Shown here in pieces: positions 1 to 11,642 of a stretch of 26,943 nucleotides of DNA; position 1 is the first letter of the stretch, and every line of letters starts with the position of its first letter. The notes under the pieces were generated by a model. It was not told where the DNA came from and did not search any database. It saw nothing but the letters and a program-made list of their open reading frames with translations. The stretch covers positions 1-26,943 of the forward strand of contig NW_026570620.1 in NCBI RefSeq assembly GCF_019649055.1. The letters run 5' to 3'. The position numbers and the translations under genes were made by a program. This stretch comes from Paramacrobiotus metropolitanus. Its lineage: Eukaryota; Tardigrada; Eutardigrada; Parachela; Macrobiotidae.

Positions 1-1119
1 GGGAAGTGGCCCGGTACATGGTACCAATTTCGTATACATGCACGAAATCTTTCTCTTTCGCACACTCCCAAACCATTTTTTCTCATGTTTTATGACATTC
101 TGTGGCCCAATGATTTGTATAAACTGCCCTGAGAACCGTTTGCGCGCGCAACATCCGTTTCGGGAGTTAGCGCGGCGAGATGGCCATGCGGTGAAATGTC
201 TGCGACGAAAAAACCTGCGACTAGTTGTCCGCGGTGCCGTAGTTACCATGTCTTGAATGCATCATCAAACCTGTATTTTTCTTAGTACATTCAAGTAGTT
301 CGTACTTTCATGTGATATTTATCAAAGTATGATCAATACTGATATCGTTACCAGGGAAAACCAGAGCTTATACAGACTTCGAGGAGCACGAGATACATCG
401 CTATCAAGATGAGAACAGGCGAATCACAGATAACAACCGCAGTGACGTAGGAGAATGCGTACAGTAATCATAATCATAAGTAAACAGAATCTGATGTGTA
501 CGAACTATGTATCATCCCCACACGTCAAAAGATTCATCGGGTGAACAACATTTCGAGAGAGTTCGTATAGTTAAGTTGTAGTCAGAGTTTATGTTATGTA
601 GTCAATGAAATTACGCTACGTTAAACCATATTAGCGATCAGAGGAAGCAAAATTTATCTAGTGTAACACAATAATTTCATTCTTTGTGTACCGCCTACCC
701 GCGATCACCGTTCCGCTAATTAACTGGGATAAGTGTGGGTTGTGACGGTACGTTTAGCGGGTAGCGCCAAGGACAGCGGCATGTCAGGCATAAACGATTA
801 TCACACGGAGTCTATCTGCGGATACTAATGGATACGACGACCGATGGGCGATCTGCCATCCAAATTTCATCGTGAGGCTTGGATGCATAAGAATTACCTT
901 GCACGAACTTCTTTGGGGGTTACCCACATGCAAACGGAAATTCCGTAATGTAGCGAGCCAAACAAAGCTAACAGATATAGAGGAAAATAAATAGTGGCGA
1001 AACGCCAAACTACATAATATACGTGTAAAATAATTCCTCGAAAAAACACACACACCACTGACCACAGAGTACAACACCGATGACAGCCTCCAGCACTTAA
1101 TTACGAGCACGGATCCGAC
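1..1119. other. Intergenic, no gene recognised
   Basis: I see no convincing coding region here on either strand. The open frames are short and their translations lack domain-like composition; the longest, on the minus strand at 784-1110, has no recognisable motif. No tRNA-like fold, tandem repeat or inverted-repeat element was noticed. The segment lies beyond the 3' end of the F-box pseudogene. Confidence 0.5.
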
Positions 1120-2690
1120 TTATGCAGTCCTTAACTCTTTTACAAAGGGCACCATCCTTTGCGTCGTCCACTTGCGCAGTTTAACGAGGAAGTACCGGGC
1201 AATGCGCGACAACTTCTCGCACTGCAGACCGTCCAGGCCATCCACACACCACTCCTTCCCACGATAATACGACAACGGATGCGGATCACTCGACTGCGCC
1301 AAACAGTGTCAGTAAACCAGCATTTCAGCCCAGTGGTTCCTCCGTCGTAACCGCGGTGCAAGTTAGAAAACTATGTAATTGTACTTCTGCCTGACGGATC
1401 ACTTTTTTCAGTTTGTCCGCTTTTTTGGAATTTCCGCCCACTTTCAACCGCTGGAGCAGCTTGTGCAGTTTCTGCTCACTGCACATCGGAAGCGCCCCCT
1501 CCGACGTATCCCACACGGCGCAGCCGAAAACAGCAGTCGGTGCCAGACCTATGGTAATGTGGATGTCCTTCCACTGGCAAAAATTCTTATGCTTTAACTT
1601 CTTCCGGTCCGGTCCGCTAATACTGAAGACGCAGTTCAATCAGACGACTCAGTCGACCACGTGGATGGTCTCCCACGGCAGACTGCGCTAATCGGTAGTA
1701 ATGAAATCCTCCAGTCAGCAATACTCGACCGCCGAATCCACGTTCACATGCTGCTGCCGATGCAGGCCACACTCGGGCGTGTAGGTCATCTTGTAGTCCA
1801 ACTTGACGCGGTGCAGAAGCACGGTACGCAGTTGAATACCGGGTCGTTGATCAGTCACGTACTGCATCATGTCGCACACCTTCTCCGTGCTGAAAACACT
1901 CATCCCCTCTCCGTTCATCCCATGCGTAAGTCGTAAGGGCAACGCGCTGCGTGTCGGGGCGTAGGCAGTTGTAAACCGTTGCCAGACGAAGGAAATTGGA
2001 ATGTCCAAAAGGGATAACCACGGTGGAGCGCACCGCTGGCGCACCCATGAGGCGGTTTCATGTGGCGCAGACTGCCCGCAGCTCCGTCTGCTCCATTATC
2101 AAGTGGGAAAGGACCTCCTGCCACAGTTCCGCCGGGAGCACCATACGGTCATCGGTGGCCGGAGTGTCTTTAGGTGAATCCTTGAGCAGGCTCACCACGC
2201 GAAAGCGGTAAACGATTTCCCGATCTCGGCAACGAACTCGACAATTCTACAACACACGCAAGCCCATACATACAAACCATCCTACAACACACAAGAATCG
2301 ATTGCTTATCCACGAGTCGCCTTGACCGACGATACATCTATCTGCATCATCGAGATGGTAGAAGTACTGCAGCCTTCCTTCCACGAGATTCACGGCGAAC
2401 ACTCGCGTCGCACCGAGATACAGGTAACCGTCATCTAGTCGAGTGATGAAGGCCTCGGCTTCTCCAGTGCACAGCGAACGCAGTTCCTGGCCCAGCTCCA
2501 CACTACGCTTGATGAAGGTGTCTGGACCGATGCTATCGTAATACAAGGAACTATTGGTGCCATCACGAACGGAGCGAATGCGTATGAACGGGACGAAATC
2601 GGTGCAGAAAACTGCGGCGTCCCGTCTGCGCCAACAGACGATGGCTCCGTCGTAATGCCCAAATTTGTATGTGCGTCTCACGCTGCTCAT
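1120..2690 (-). pseudogene. F-box domain protein pseudogene, multiply disabled
   Basis: An ATG at 2690 in good context (GGGAAAATGAGC) opens a 147-codon frame ending at 2247. It has soluble, beta-rich composition (for example RLDDGYLYLGATRVFAVNL) of unknown fold. Further along the same strand, another frame shows an F-box-like segment at about 2061-2144: LPAELWQEVLSHL followed by LRAVCA, the usual F-box ending. An in-frame TGA (2058-2060) comes straight after it. The frame then continues (IPFGHSNFLRLATVYNCLRP) and must shift near 1930 to continue to about 1715. More stops (near 1640-1670) and shifts precede plausible coding segments at 1325-1639 and 1120-1302. F-box proteins normally bind Skp1 in SCF ubiquitin ligases. 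An intron between 2250 and 2330 is possible, since TTGTAG acceptor-like sites are present, but introns would not explain all the stops. I am fairly sure it is broken; the 3' limit is uncertain. Confidence 0.6.
2061..2144 (-). other. F-box motif within the pseudogene
   Basis: The translated segment starts MVLPAELWQEVLSHL and ends ELRAVCA. It has the Leu-Pro start, the central hydrophobic/aromatic pattern and the L-R-x-V-C ending typical of F-box domains. The reading frame meets TGA one codon beyond the motif, so the domain could not be followed by its substrate-binding region without read-through. Confidence 0.55.
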
Positions 2691-3778
2691 TTTCCCAGGG
2701 ACCGTAGACGTAGTGGCATGGCAACAGTGGTTGCCATTGTGGCTGTAAAAAGCAGTACGATATTTAGTTTGCGTATGAGCAGCTCCCTGGCCCCGCTAAT
2801 AAACTATGCGCCAGGTCGAGACCGTAACGCAGCCGTTGATCGCTGCCCAGAACGTACACGGCGGTATCACGGTTCATTCCACTCGGCATGGTTTACAATG
2901 TTGGCATGAATAGTGCTCAACGTAGTTTTGCGGTTGAGGTTGGCCTGCGCACTGAGCGGTATTCGGCAAACCCGTGTTCGGATCCGCAAGCCCGACGCAC
3001 AAAATATGGTTGCAGAAACGATTGCTTGTTTTAAAGTTTAAAAAACTTAGCACGCATTAAGTATGGAGATTTTTGATCTTTTTTATCTATGCTCCTCCCC
3101 GAATCCCTTAGCCGTTTAGTGCAAACCTGTTTGAACCACGATTAAATCTTCGAAGTTTAATATATTAGTAGTTTTACTGTATATGCGCTTTTTTAAAATA
3201 AATTTAATACAGTACTGTAATTACTCGTACTGCGTTTCGATACGCGGTTGAGGTATATGTAAGTCCGCGAGTATAAAACTGCTCCAATCTGCATTCGCCG
3301 TTCAATAAGTAAAGTAAGCCAAGCTATCCAATCAAAACGCTTGACGGAATTGCCCCACCTGCAGTGGAATCCATTTATACGCATCCATTGAAATTTAAAA
3401 CTGATGTCGTACTTGTCGATCCAAGAATTGGTTCACTTATTATCACTCTATGGCCTGTGTGCATAACCAATTCTTTCATCATTAAATTTTTATTGCTGGT
3501 TCTTATGATCGGCGTTAATTGTTTTCCAGAGTTTCACGAGAGTCTGCTAGAGCCTGTTTTAATCTGGCAGCGCATTGTGCTCGAACAGGGAACTGTAGGG
3601 AGGTCTCTCATCTGAGCGTAGGGATTCGTCAGGTGAGTTGTCAGCCGTGACCTTTTAAAACGGCAACGGAGTTCCGAAACTGTACTACGCTTGCTTCGTA
3701 TTTTGTGAAAATATTTTCCACCATTTCTCATTGTGTGTCGGATCAGGGGACAAGCGCGTATAAATTGACTACGCTGAA
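2691..3778. other. Intergenic between two divergent genes
   Basis: This 1.1-kb gap separates the divergent 5' ends of the F-box pseudogene and the BTB/ubiquitin-like gene, so it should hold both promoters. I saw no convincing TATA box or long repeat. The short open frames (3364-3615 plus strand, 3534-3995 minus strand) are not protein-like, and the second runs antisense into the downstream gene. Confidence 0.45.
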
Positions 3779-5474
3779 ATGGAAGAGCGATTTGACGTGG
3801 ACGGGAAGGGATTCTCGATCCGGCATTCGACGAAACACCACCTGGGCCACGAACTCGATGGCAGCTGCAGCGTTGCCAATTCCTCCGCATTCGGAAGCGC
3901 CGCCCTGCCCGCGGATCGCCTAACTGGACAGCAGCTGCTGGAAAAGGGAGTTTTGGACTTGCTGACCGACTATCAACTGGCCAACATGGACGCAACGGAT
4001 GTGTTGTGCTGCCGTGCCATGTACACCTTCAAGATGGATTTGCAGGACTTGCACTCGGCAGCATGGAATGACTACGGTCAAGGGAAACTGCAGCGCGTGC
4101 GTGTGTCGAAGGTTGGCCGCGAAATCTCCCCATTGCCAGCGTGGTTAGAAAACGGCGTTGGACTACAAGTATTCTGTAAGTGATCACCATCACCGCATTT
4201 CGTATTTGGATCTCTGCCTGCCGGTGCGGCCGTCGAACTGATTTACAGTACCTCGTTAAGCTAATTATCCTTGTTGCTTTACAGTGCAGAACAAGGTTGT
4301 AACAAACCAACCGCACTCCTCCGGTGACAACTCTAAGCGTGGTTTCGAGATTCCCTGGAGTGCCCGAATCCACCTGCAGCGAGTTCCCGACGCATGCAGC
4401 CTGACGGAGGTACAGCTGGCGTTCATTAATCCGGACAACTGCGGAAGCCCGACAGTCTACATCAACCTGCAGCGGACGCATGCCACCAACATGCGCCGCA
4501 TCAACAGCGTACTGGAGAACATCAACGGGCAGACCTACTCCGAGTGCTGCCAAGAACTTGGCATTTTCCGTGAAGCCTACTGCTTCGTCACCATGCGTGT
4601 CCCGCTGCGGCGCTTCCTGCGACAACTGCTCAGTGAATTCCGGCAGACCATTCCGGATTGTCCCGATCAGGTGCACGGGGCTGCCGGGAAAGGAGCGGAT
4701 ATCGTGGTGCTGAAAACGTGTGATGGAAGGATGGAGACCGATCGCGAGATCCTGGCTAGTGTATCACCCACAGCGCGGACCATCTTCGCCGGCGAAGACC
4801 AGGGGAAAGTCAGCTTGTATCTACTGGATTATAGCAAGGCAGCCGTAGTAACCGTGGTGGGCGCGGCAATGCACAAGCACCAGTCTCTGCCCGTGGATCC
4901 ACTCCGAGTGGATCCGTTCTTCCTGTATGAGGTCATGAAGTTGGCGTTGAGTTGGGAGATTCCGCAGCTGAAACTGTGGACGCAGGTGGCGTTCGTGGAG
5001 CGTTTGTGCCATCCCCTCGCCACATTGCAGGATGTCCCTGTTCTGGATGCTGTCCGTGTTGTCCGCGATCATGCCGATCCGCAGGAGTTGGGCAGTCGGA
5101 TGGTTCTCTGTGGACTGGTCAGTGTTCTCCGTATCCTGCATTCCCGGGCTGCGCCCTGGACCCTGGATGAACTGCAGCAGCTGATTGCACCGACACCGGC
5201 ATTGTGGAAGAGCGTCATCCAGCCGACGCGTCTGGTACCGGTCACTCACATTCTCGTCAAAACCTTGCTAAACGGAACCCTTACTGTCGCGGTCAATCTG
5301 GCCGATTGGGTGTACCAGGTGAAATGCCGGATTCAGGACATGAGAGGGATTCCCAGCGATCAGCAGCGACTGATTTCTGTTGGCAGACAGCTGGAGGACA
5401 ACGCTACCTTGACAGACTACGGCATTACCCCGGGGGCCACACTGCATCTTGTCTTGAGATTGCGTGGATGTTGA
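3779..5474 (+). CDS. BTB/POZ-like protein with C-terminal ubiquitin-like domain (2 exons)
   Basis: The gene has exon 1 at 3779-4175, an intron at 4176-4284 and exon 2 at 4285-5474. Splicing joins T and TG into a Leu codon and gives 528 aa. The ATG at 3779 has good context (CTGAAATGG). Residues 1 to about 265 match no family I recognise. Residues about 270-372 look like a BTB/POZ fold: VVLKTCDGR, then [16 protein letters not shown], and a later [17 protein letters not shown] helix pair. Residues 453-528 align with ubiquitin without gaps over all 76 positions. The L8/I44/V70 patch, H68, R42, R72 and R74 are kept, as are K6 and K27. K48 is Arg, K63 is Pro, K11 is Gly, K29 is Arg, K33 is Met and the last Gly is Cys. 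BTB proteins often act as Cullin-3 adaptors, so a role in ubiquitin signalling is a reasonable inference. With G76 missing, conjugation through the C-terminus looks unlikely. No canonical AATAAA follows closely. Confidence 0.85.
4176..4284 (+). other. Spliceosomal intron in the BTB/ubiquitin-like gene
   Basis: The donor is GTAAGT at 4176-4181 and the acceptor is TTGCTTTACAG ending at 4284. The intron is 109 bp and interrupts a codon after its first base. Removing it joins the two long open frames (3779 onward and 4285-5474) in phase. Without splicing, exon 1 would stop at the TGA at 4181-4183. Confidence 0.85.
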
Positions 5475-5900
5475 AGATGTGCAGTAGAGTCGGGAATGGA
5501 AGCATGAAGTTGGATCCCGCCGATGGCATACTATGTAATGAAATTTTGAATAGCTTTATTGCGCCCGATCGCTGTATAATTCTTTTTCCTTATAAAATTT
5601 TTTAATCATGTTTATAAGTGGGGTTTAATGGCAAATTGTTTATAAACAAGACGATTATTTATACTCGTACGTCTGCTGTCCCGTAACTACCACAACCTGC
5701 CGTTGTCGTTCCGTACGCTTCAAGACCAAGCCTTTACTTACCCATGTACAGTTGTATTCGGTTTCTACGCTGGAGCGAGAAAACAGACTAGTATGATACT
5801 GTCTCCGCAAAGATTCGATTCGACAGAATTCTATGAAACACAGCCTGTATACTCGTACCGTAATCCTAACATTCTTTGGTACTGGACAGTGTTGGCACAC
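5475..5900. other. 3' flank of the BTB/ubiquitin-like gene
   Basis: No gene seen. The region directly after the stop is AT-rich (5540-5650) and probably includes the 3' UTR and polyadenylation site, but no AATAAA is present; TATAAA-like strings occur near 5590. Short open frames extending into the MITE (5703-6101 plus strand) are not credible proteins. Confidence 0.45.
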
Positions 5901-5908
5901 AGTTTGTG
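5901..5908. repeat. Left target-site duplication AGTTTGTG
   Basis: This 8-bp sequence directly precedes the left terminal repeat of the MITE and is repeated exactly at 6343-6350, right after the other end. It fits the 8-bp duplication typical of hAT elements. Confidence 0.85.
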
Positions 5909-6342
5909 TAGTGTTGGGTCGGCCCGAGCAAGAGGGCCGGGCCGTCGTTTACACGGCCCGGGCCGCGGGCCGATCCGGGCTGCGGCCCGACATGTCCCCG
6001 GGCCGCGGCCCGGGCCGTCTTGCAGCACAGTAATATTTCATTCCCGGATGTCATTATGCAAGCGGGTATGTCAACGGAAAAATAGACGGATTTTCGCCTA
6101 GAAACGTTTACTGCTATGAAAATTAAGAAAAACTCATCGAAAACTACTAAATTTCAGTAAATCCCAATGAAAGTTTTTGTTTTTCTACGTCTTTTTCCAT
6201 ATTCAACGTCCACAGCGGGCCACGGCCCGGGCCATGGCCCTTCTCCCCGGGCCGAGGGCCGCGGCCCGGCGCGGCCCTCCCAAAAGGGCCGGGCTGACCC
6301 TCGGCCCGGGCCGCGGCCCTGGGCCGGGCCGGCCCAACACTA
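5909..6342. mobile_element. hAT-like non-autonomous element (MITE), 434 bp
   Basis: The ends are inverted repeats: the left end reads TAGTGTTGGGTCGGCCCG, and the right end read in reverse is the same 18 bases with C for T at position 11. An identical 8-bp direct repeat, AGTTTGTG, flanks it at 5901-5908 and 6343-6350, as expected for the target-site duplication of hAT-superfamily insertions. Both subterminal regions (about 5925-6025 and 6215-6340) are dense in GGCCCGGGCC-type palindromes. The middle (6030-6180) is AT-rich. There is no transposase frame, so movement would need a transposase supplied elsewhere. Confidence 0.85.
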
Positions 6343-6350
6343 AGTTTGTG
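6343..6350. repeat. Right target-site duplication AGTTTGTG
   Basis: This is an exact copy of 5901-5908, placed directly after the last base of the MITE. The perfect match suggests the insertion is not very old. Confidence 0.85.
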
Positions 6351-9300
6351 ACACATTCTGATTCACCTACCCAGCAGCTGATTCGCAGTATTTCTAGGTT
6401 TTGGTTCGATGGGCAGTGGTGCTGCTTTTCACTTTGTGTATAGGTATCTGTAGGCATGCAGACGACGAGCAAAAACGTTGTCAAAATGCTTTTATTTATG
6501 CATTCAGTTTTTGTTTCTTATAACAGCAGTATGATCCGGGTTTTCGAATAAGGGCTTTCGTAATAATAATTACACAGTAGTGCTGCATCCAATTTAGAGT
6601 AAATGTAAATAAAACCTAACCTTACTGTGCGCTATTCACTGCGTTGCACAATCGCACTTAGTGTTCGCCGGTTTTTGTGTACAGGAAGTTAACATTTCCT
6701 AGAGTAGCGTACCGTTTACGTGCAGTTGTGCATCATTTGCATACCGACTGATGCCCGTGACACTTCCGGCACACCTTCTTCGACCGTTTTTTCAAGAATT
6801 TCGTGTTTCAAGTGTCTAGTGTATTATCGTGATTGGGGAAAAGGTCACGGGATGACGCAACCTACGTGGATTTATCCTAATCCGACTGCCGGCGGCGGAG
6901 AGCCTGCTAATGAATAATTCCTCCCATTTCTAGCATTAAACCAATAATAAAATTCTTTTTGCGTAATTAGGATGGTTTGTAAACGGCGATTTTGAGGATT
7001 TATTCAGTGAGATAATTCCAACAAACTGCCTGGTGTGTATTCGGCATGTTGAACAACGGATGCATGTTACCCAGAACAATCCCCGATTTTTTGTACAAGC
7101 GCCTTGACTGTTACTGAAAGAAATATTCTGGGTTTTCTGGGTATAAGTACGTACAGGATAAAGGAGAAGTTAAAGTTAAAGATTGTTTTTTCTTGATGTT
7201 TCTTGCTGGTGTTTTTTGACTATTGGTACTTATGAAATCACATCATAACTGCAGACGTGTTGAAAAGCGGAACTATAAATTCCTAATTTGCCCCGCTGCA
7301 CCACCCTAGTGCGGTTGGAACCGTACGACTAGGCGACGACCGGAAGCCATCATAGGCTCATAGCAACACGGACTTTCCCTGCCACTTTTCAAACAGCGCG
7401 CCTCGCTCACTATGCTGTTTACTAAGATTACAAACACATGAAAATCAACAGAAAACAGAGCTCTGCTCACTATGCTGTATGAAATCAAAACACCTCGATT
7501 TTTTGACTTTTGTATGACAGGTAAAAAAATAAGTGGAAAAATCTGTCACCTTTATATTCCTCTTATTTTGATAGGTGATCGTCTCCGTGTTTGCTTAATA
7601 GCTAGATATTGCTTCTTTGGTGATTTCTTCACTGACAGTACTCTGTAAGTCGCAGCCGTGGTTGTTAATCGATCAGCACCTGCGTATTGACGAGTTGCTG
7701 ACGACGAATAGCGCTCGTTGTAATACAGTGTATGTATTTGTAAATTTGTACAGTAATTACTGTGCAATATTCCCATGTACTTGTACAGTCATAATAATAT
7801 CGTATCGAGCTACACTTATCGATAGACGCAGGGAAAAAAGGGAATAAGGAATTATCGCTTCCAGATGAGGTCACAAGGGTCAAGGATATTCTTATGGCAC
7901 GTCAAATTCCGTCACGCACTAGCATTTTCCAGTTTCCATGCACTAACTGATCTCGTATGGAAACTGGTGAATGCAAAACGTTAACCCAAATATGACGGAA
8001 TAAGTCACGAGAATAAAGACTCTTCCTTCAACGATAAAAGTTGACCATGCATGCACTGCGCAAGCCGTAGCGCCGGAGTCGCTGCTATCCGTAAACCAGT
8101 AACCACATTTCACTAGCCAACGTGTCCGATTTCGACGTGCTCGTATATGAATAACGCTCACCACGGCCAATCCTCACTTGATCGATCAATCCAATTCAAA
8201 GTCAAAACTATCGGTAAACTGGCAATCATTAATTAAATAAAAAAATTAATTGTAAAATTATGGTGAAACTTCTTCATCGTCATTTATACCTGCTGAATGA
8301 CGCTAGCTAGCAATTTGTATATTTTGCAAAAAAAGTGTCCACTCTTACCTCTTATAGACGACAAAGCCGCAAAGCAGACACGTCTCACCGTCACGGCAAC
8401 AGCAAAACAGATGGTTGACTTGAAAATCAACTCGGTTGGTTGAAAAAATTTAACAAGAAACCAGACGAGTTGATTTGTGGTTGAATTCTCGGTTGGTTAT
8501 TTGTTGAATTTCTGCAAGCATTTTTGGAGATACAGGACCACAACGGCTGCAAAAAAACATCACCATATTGCTAATAATAAAATGCAATGCACGTGCAATA
8601 AAACCTGAAATAAAAGAAGATCGGGAAAGTATTATGAAAGGTTATCACACACACTTAGAACTTAGACAAGGGATGATTAAATAATTAACGAATAAAAGAT
8701 CTCATATCTGGCATCTAAGAGATAGCAGATAAGCAGATCTTCTATTCATTTTTTGGTGGTTCCGTCCGATTTTCCTGTGCGAGCTGATTATGGTTGACAC
8801 CGTTAGCGTTACCTATACAGTAGTATGAGGCATTGCAGAATATTACCAGTTGTCGGATCAAAATGAAAGTAATGCAACAGCAGGATTTCGACGCCTTTTT
8901 AAGAGATTTCTCGCGTGCAACATACCGTACATCGATTTTTCTTTGCAATTGTTCACTTGTTTGCAACGTATGTACAACAGATGCTGTACATACACTGCAA
9001 ACAACTGATCACCAGCAACACTTTGCCGGATGCAGCTGCACTTCCGTGTTTACTGAAAGAACGGCTACCGATGTACATCCGGTTGCGCAACTGAATGAGA
9101 CAGTGAGAAAGAGAGCACGGGTGACGTGATCACATCTCACTACTCAAAAGGCGGCGACTTACATACGTGGGTGACCATTGTTCATATTGAATGGTGAAAG
9201 TGGGTTTAAGCGGCCAATTGTTCAGAAATCTGGAAGTATACCTCAACTTACGTCAGTTCCCACCACGGGTCCACCCAGCTTGCCAGAATTACCTTTAACG

Positions 9301-10728
9301 GTGTTCATTCAGACCTTTTCTCATTTCGACTTGACTCTGTTAAATCAACAATGAATGTGGTGCCTTTGTTAACGCGAGGTTGGCAGCGATACAGACATTT
9401 TGCGCCAAGTCGTATGACGCGGTCAGGATACGGTTTAGAACTTTAGAGTTGTGTAAAGTTAAAGACACATCAGAAGAATGATTATACTACACTACTACGC
9501 TGGCAAAACAATTGATTAAAGTTAAAGCGCTAAAACACTTTTTTTGGCAATTTCCTGCTGGAAAAATAAAAATAGAGTAATTGCATTTCCTTTAAGCTGT
9601 GTCATAAGCTCATAATAATTTTATTTGAATTATAGAGAAAATTTATCAGATAGCATAATAATTATCCGAAACTGATAATAATCCTGATTTGGTGGGAAAA
9701 AAAGAGAGAAAATTAACCTCTTTGTAGGATGATCGCCCGGTGCCGAACACACCGAGAGGTTTTGTGTGTACCGTATATAGCCGTTAGGTGAGCGGAAGTC
9801 GGCGGAAATAATAACAACGCTGTTCAATACGATCGATTAATTCTCTGCACGAGCGTTACAACCGGCAACTTTATGCTGGGCTCCCACGACCACTATACAG
9901 TCGGCGTAAAATGCCTAGCTACATAAAGTATACGTAAAAAGTATTACGTAAAATCTGCATAAAGTGTACTACGTAAAATGACAAATTAATGTCATAACTC
10001 ATAACACAGAGATTTCACTTCCATTGGAATCTGGAATCAACGCCATCACAGCAGGCTATATAATATAAGTTTAATGGGCAATAGCCACCAAGATAACAAT
10101 GATTGCAAACGCCGGTACACTACTTGCTAGTTAAAATTTAATACATAATAACTTCTATGTTGCCATTTCTAATTGTTATTTTTGACCAAAGGGAACGGGA
10201 AGCGTATGTTTGGTTTTCAGCTTTTGTTTGTTGTCTGCTCAGGGTGTCCCTGGGTGTGGGCAGGCGCTGTTTGGTGTTTGTCTTTACGCAAGTTGTTGTT
10301 CAGTGTTCACTATGGCGGGCAAAGTCCTCAGTCAGGGATTTTAATATAAAAATACACCCACATGCACATCTGTATTTGCTGTTCTACACAAGCAGTTAAG
10401 CGCAATAATAATATATTGGCTTTGATAAAACCAGATCGATGGACACTCGTTTACTTTTGTATACCCGGATAGGTTGTCATCGTTTGTACCGTCTGGCGTT
10501 TTCGAACACTTTTCGATTTTCAAATGGATGACGGGAGAATTCTTTTCGTCGGTGGTAAAAGGTAAAATAGAAAAAAATCTGGATGGATTAAGGCAGTATT
10601 TCACTGACGTTCGGTCGAATCGGCTGTAGTTATGTAGATTGGCAACTTTCCATAAACCGTCGCCACATTAAGTCTGCAGTAGTACGCGGTAAAAGTCCTC
10701 ATAGCGGCACAGATTGCTACCGACAAGT
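6351..10728. other. 4.4-kb stretch with no recognised gene
   Basis: No coding region stands out on either strand; the longest frames (8833-9129 plus, 10157-10399 plus, 10341-10604 minus) lack recognisable domains. Small items seen: a 14-bp direct repeat GCTCACTATGCTGT at 7405-7418 and 7465-7478, and a degenerate CATAAAGT...ACGTAAAA direct repeat at about 9922-9978. I saw no transposon ends, tRNA or receptor remnants. Regulatory DNA or unrecognised exons cannot be excluded. Confidence 0.45.
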
Positions 10729-11642
10729 TTAACGATGGCATATTTGTGCTAATTTAGACCCGACAGCCTTACGTAGGTGTTTGAACGATAACGTAAACAG
10801 TAAGGGATCCAATATCAACTGCAAGGGGATATCCCCCAGGATGATTTGCAGCAGCTCTGGCACCGTAACATCCACGAAAATCCTAAGAATCCCGATAATC
10901 TTAACCGGGGTCCAACATATTAGCGCTGTTGACGCGGAAGCCATTAGGATCCAGAACGCACGTCGGTTTTCTTTCGCCGGTCTTTGTAAGTCACTCTTCT
11001 CAGTGGTAGCTGTTTGACGAGGGAGTGTTCTACCGGTATCCATAGTTCTGTACAATAAATACGGGTACGCCCCTAAAATAATCAGCACGGGCACATTATT
11101 GATCTAGATCTTCAAGAAGCGACGCAGAACTGGCTGGGCGCTGCTGACCACCTCGCATTCGATGACCGTCTGCATATGGGCGATAATACAGAAGATCCTG
11201 CAATAACAACGGCGAAAGTAGCACATGACAGTAGGTCCACATTGCCAGGCAAATACCCAACGCGATCTTCGTGGAATGGTAGTTGCGGTAGTTCAGCGGA
11301 AAAGTCAACGCCCAAATACCGTTTAATGTGATTAGGAGGTGTGCGGACAGAATAAGGGCAGTGCCAGTGTGGTCCAGATAGATCTTGATATTGCATAGTA
11401 CTGATGTGAAGAACCAGCGCACTTGCCAGATTCCACCATGTACAAAGGGTCCGTCAGGATGTTCGACAAGAGCAGATTGATCATCTACCAAATGAAAGGC
11501 GTGCGCAGGCTGCGATTGTTTAGAATAAAGAACAGCAGGCATGCGTTTAGTACTCGTACAATTTTTACGGCGAGAAAACACCGACTGATATGATCGGCCC
11601 GTATAAATCTTCCGTGGTGATGTTGGACAAGTCGGAAGACAT
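10729..11642 (-). pseudogene. Class A GPCR pseudogene (receptor 1 of the array)
   Basis: The presumptive ATG at 11642 starts MSSDLSNITTEDLYG, close to intact paralogues, but the frame hits TAA within about 26 codons. TM1-TM2 segments (NNRSLRTPF, MINLLLSNIL) lie in other frames or past a stop. TM3-TM4 are open at about 11190-11430 (WFFTSVLCNIKIYLDH). There the paralogues' NRIW reads NGIW, so Arg 3.50 is lost. After FYRP-equivalent residues there is a 2-base loss near 11180. Back in frame, TAG replaces the conserved Trp of KIWIN just before TM5 (near 11103). TM5-TM7 (10729-11094) remain open with CWTP and DPLLF. At least four disabling changes make it clearly dead. It is closest to the 12467-13522 receptor. 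Confidence 0.85.

Noticed and set aside
784-1110. 108-codon minus-strand frame
   Set aside because: Hydrophobic patches but no receptor or other family landmark; no homologue in the window.
4029-5249. Antisense frames over the BTB/ubiquitin-like gene
   Set aside because: They are shadows of a well-supported coding strand with splice sites and recognisable domains.
5703-6101. 132-codon plus-strand frame
   Set aside because: It runs into the GC-rich MITE end, which creates long stop-free stretches in several frames on both strands (also 6177-6484).
8833-9129. 98-codon plus-strand frame
   Set aside because: No domain, signal peptide or paralogue; composition looks random. Possible but unsupported.
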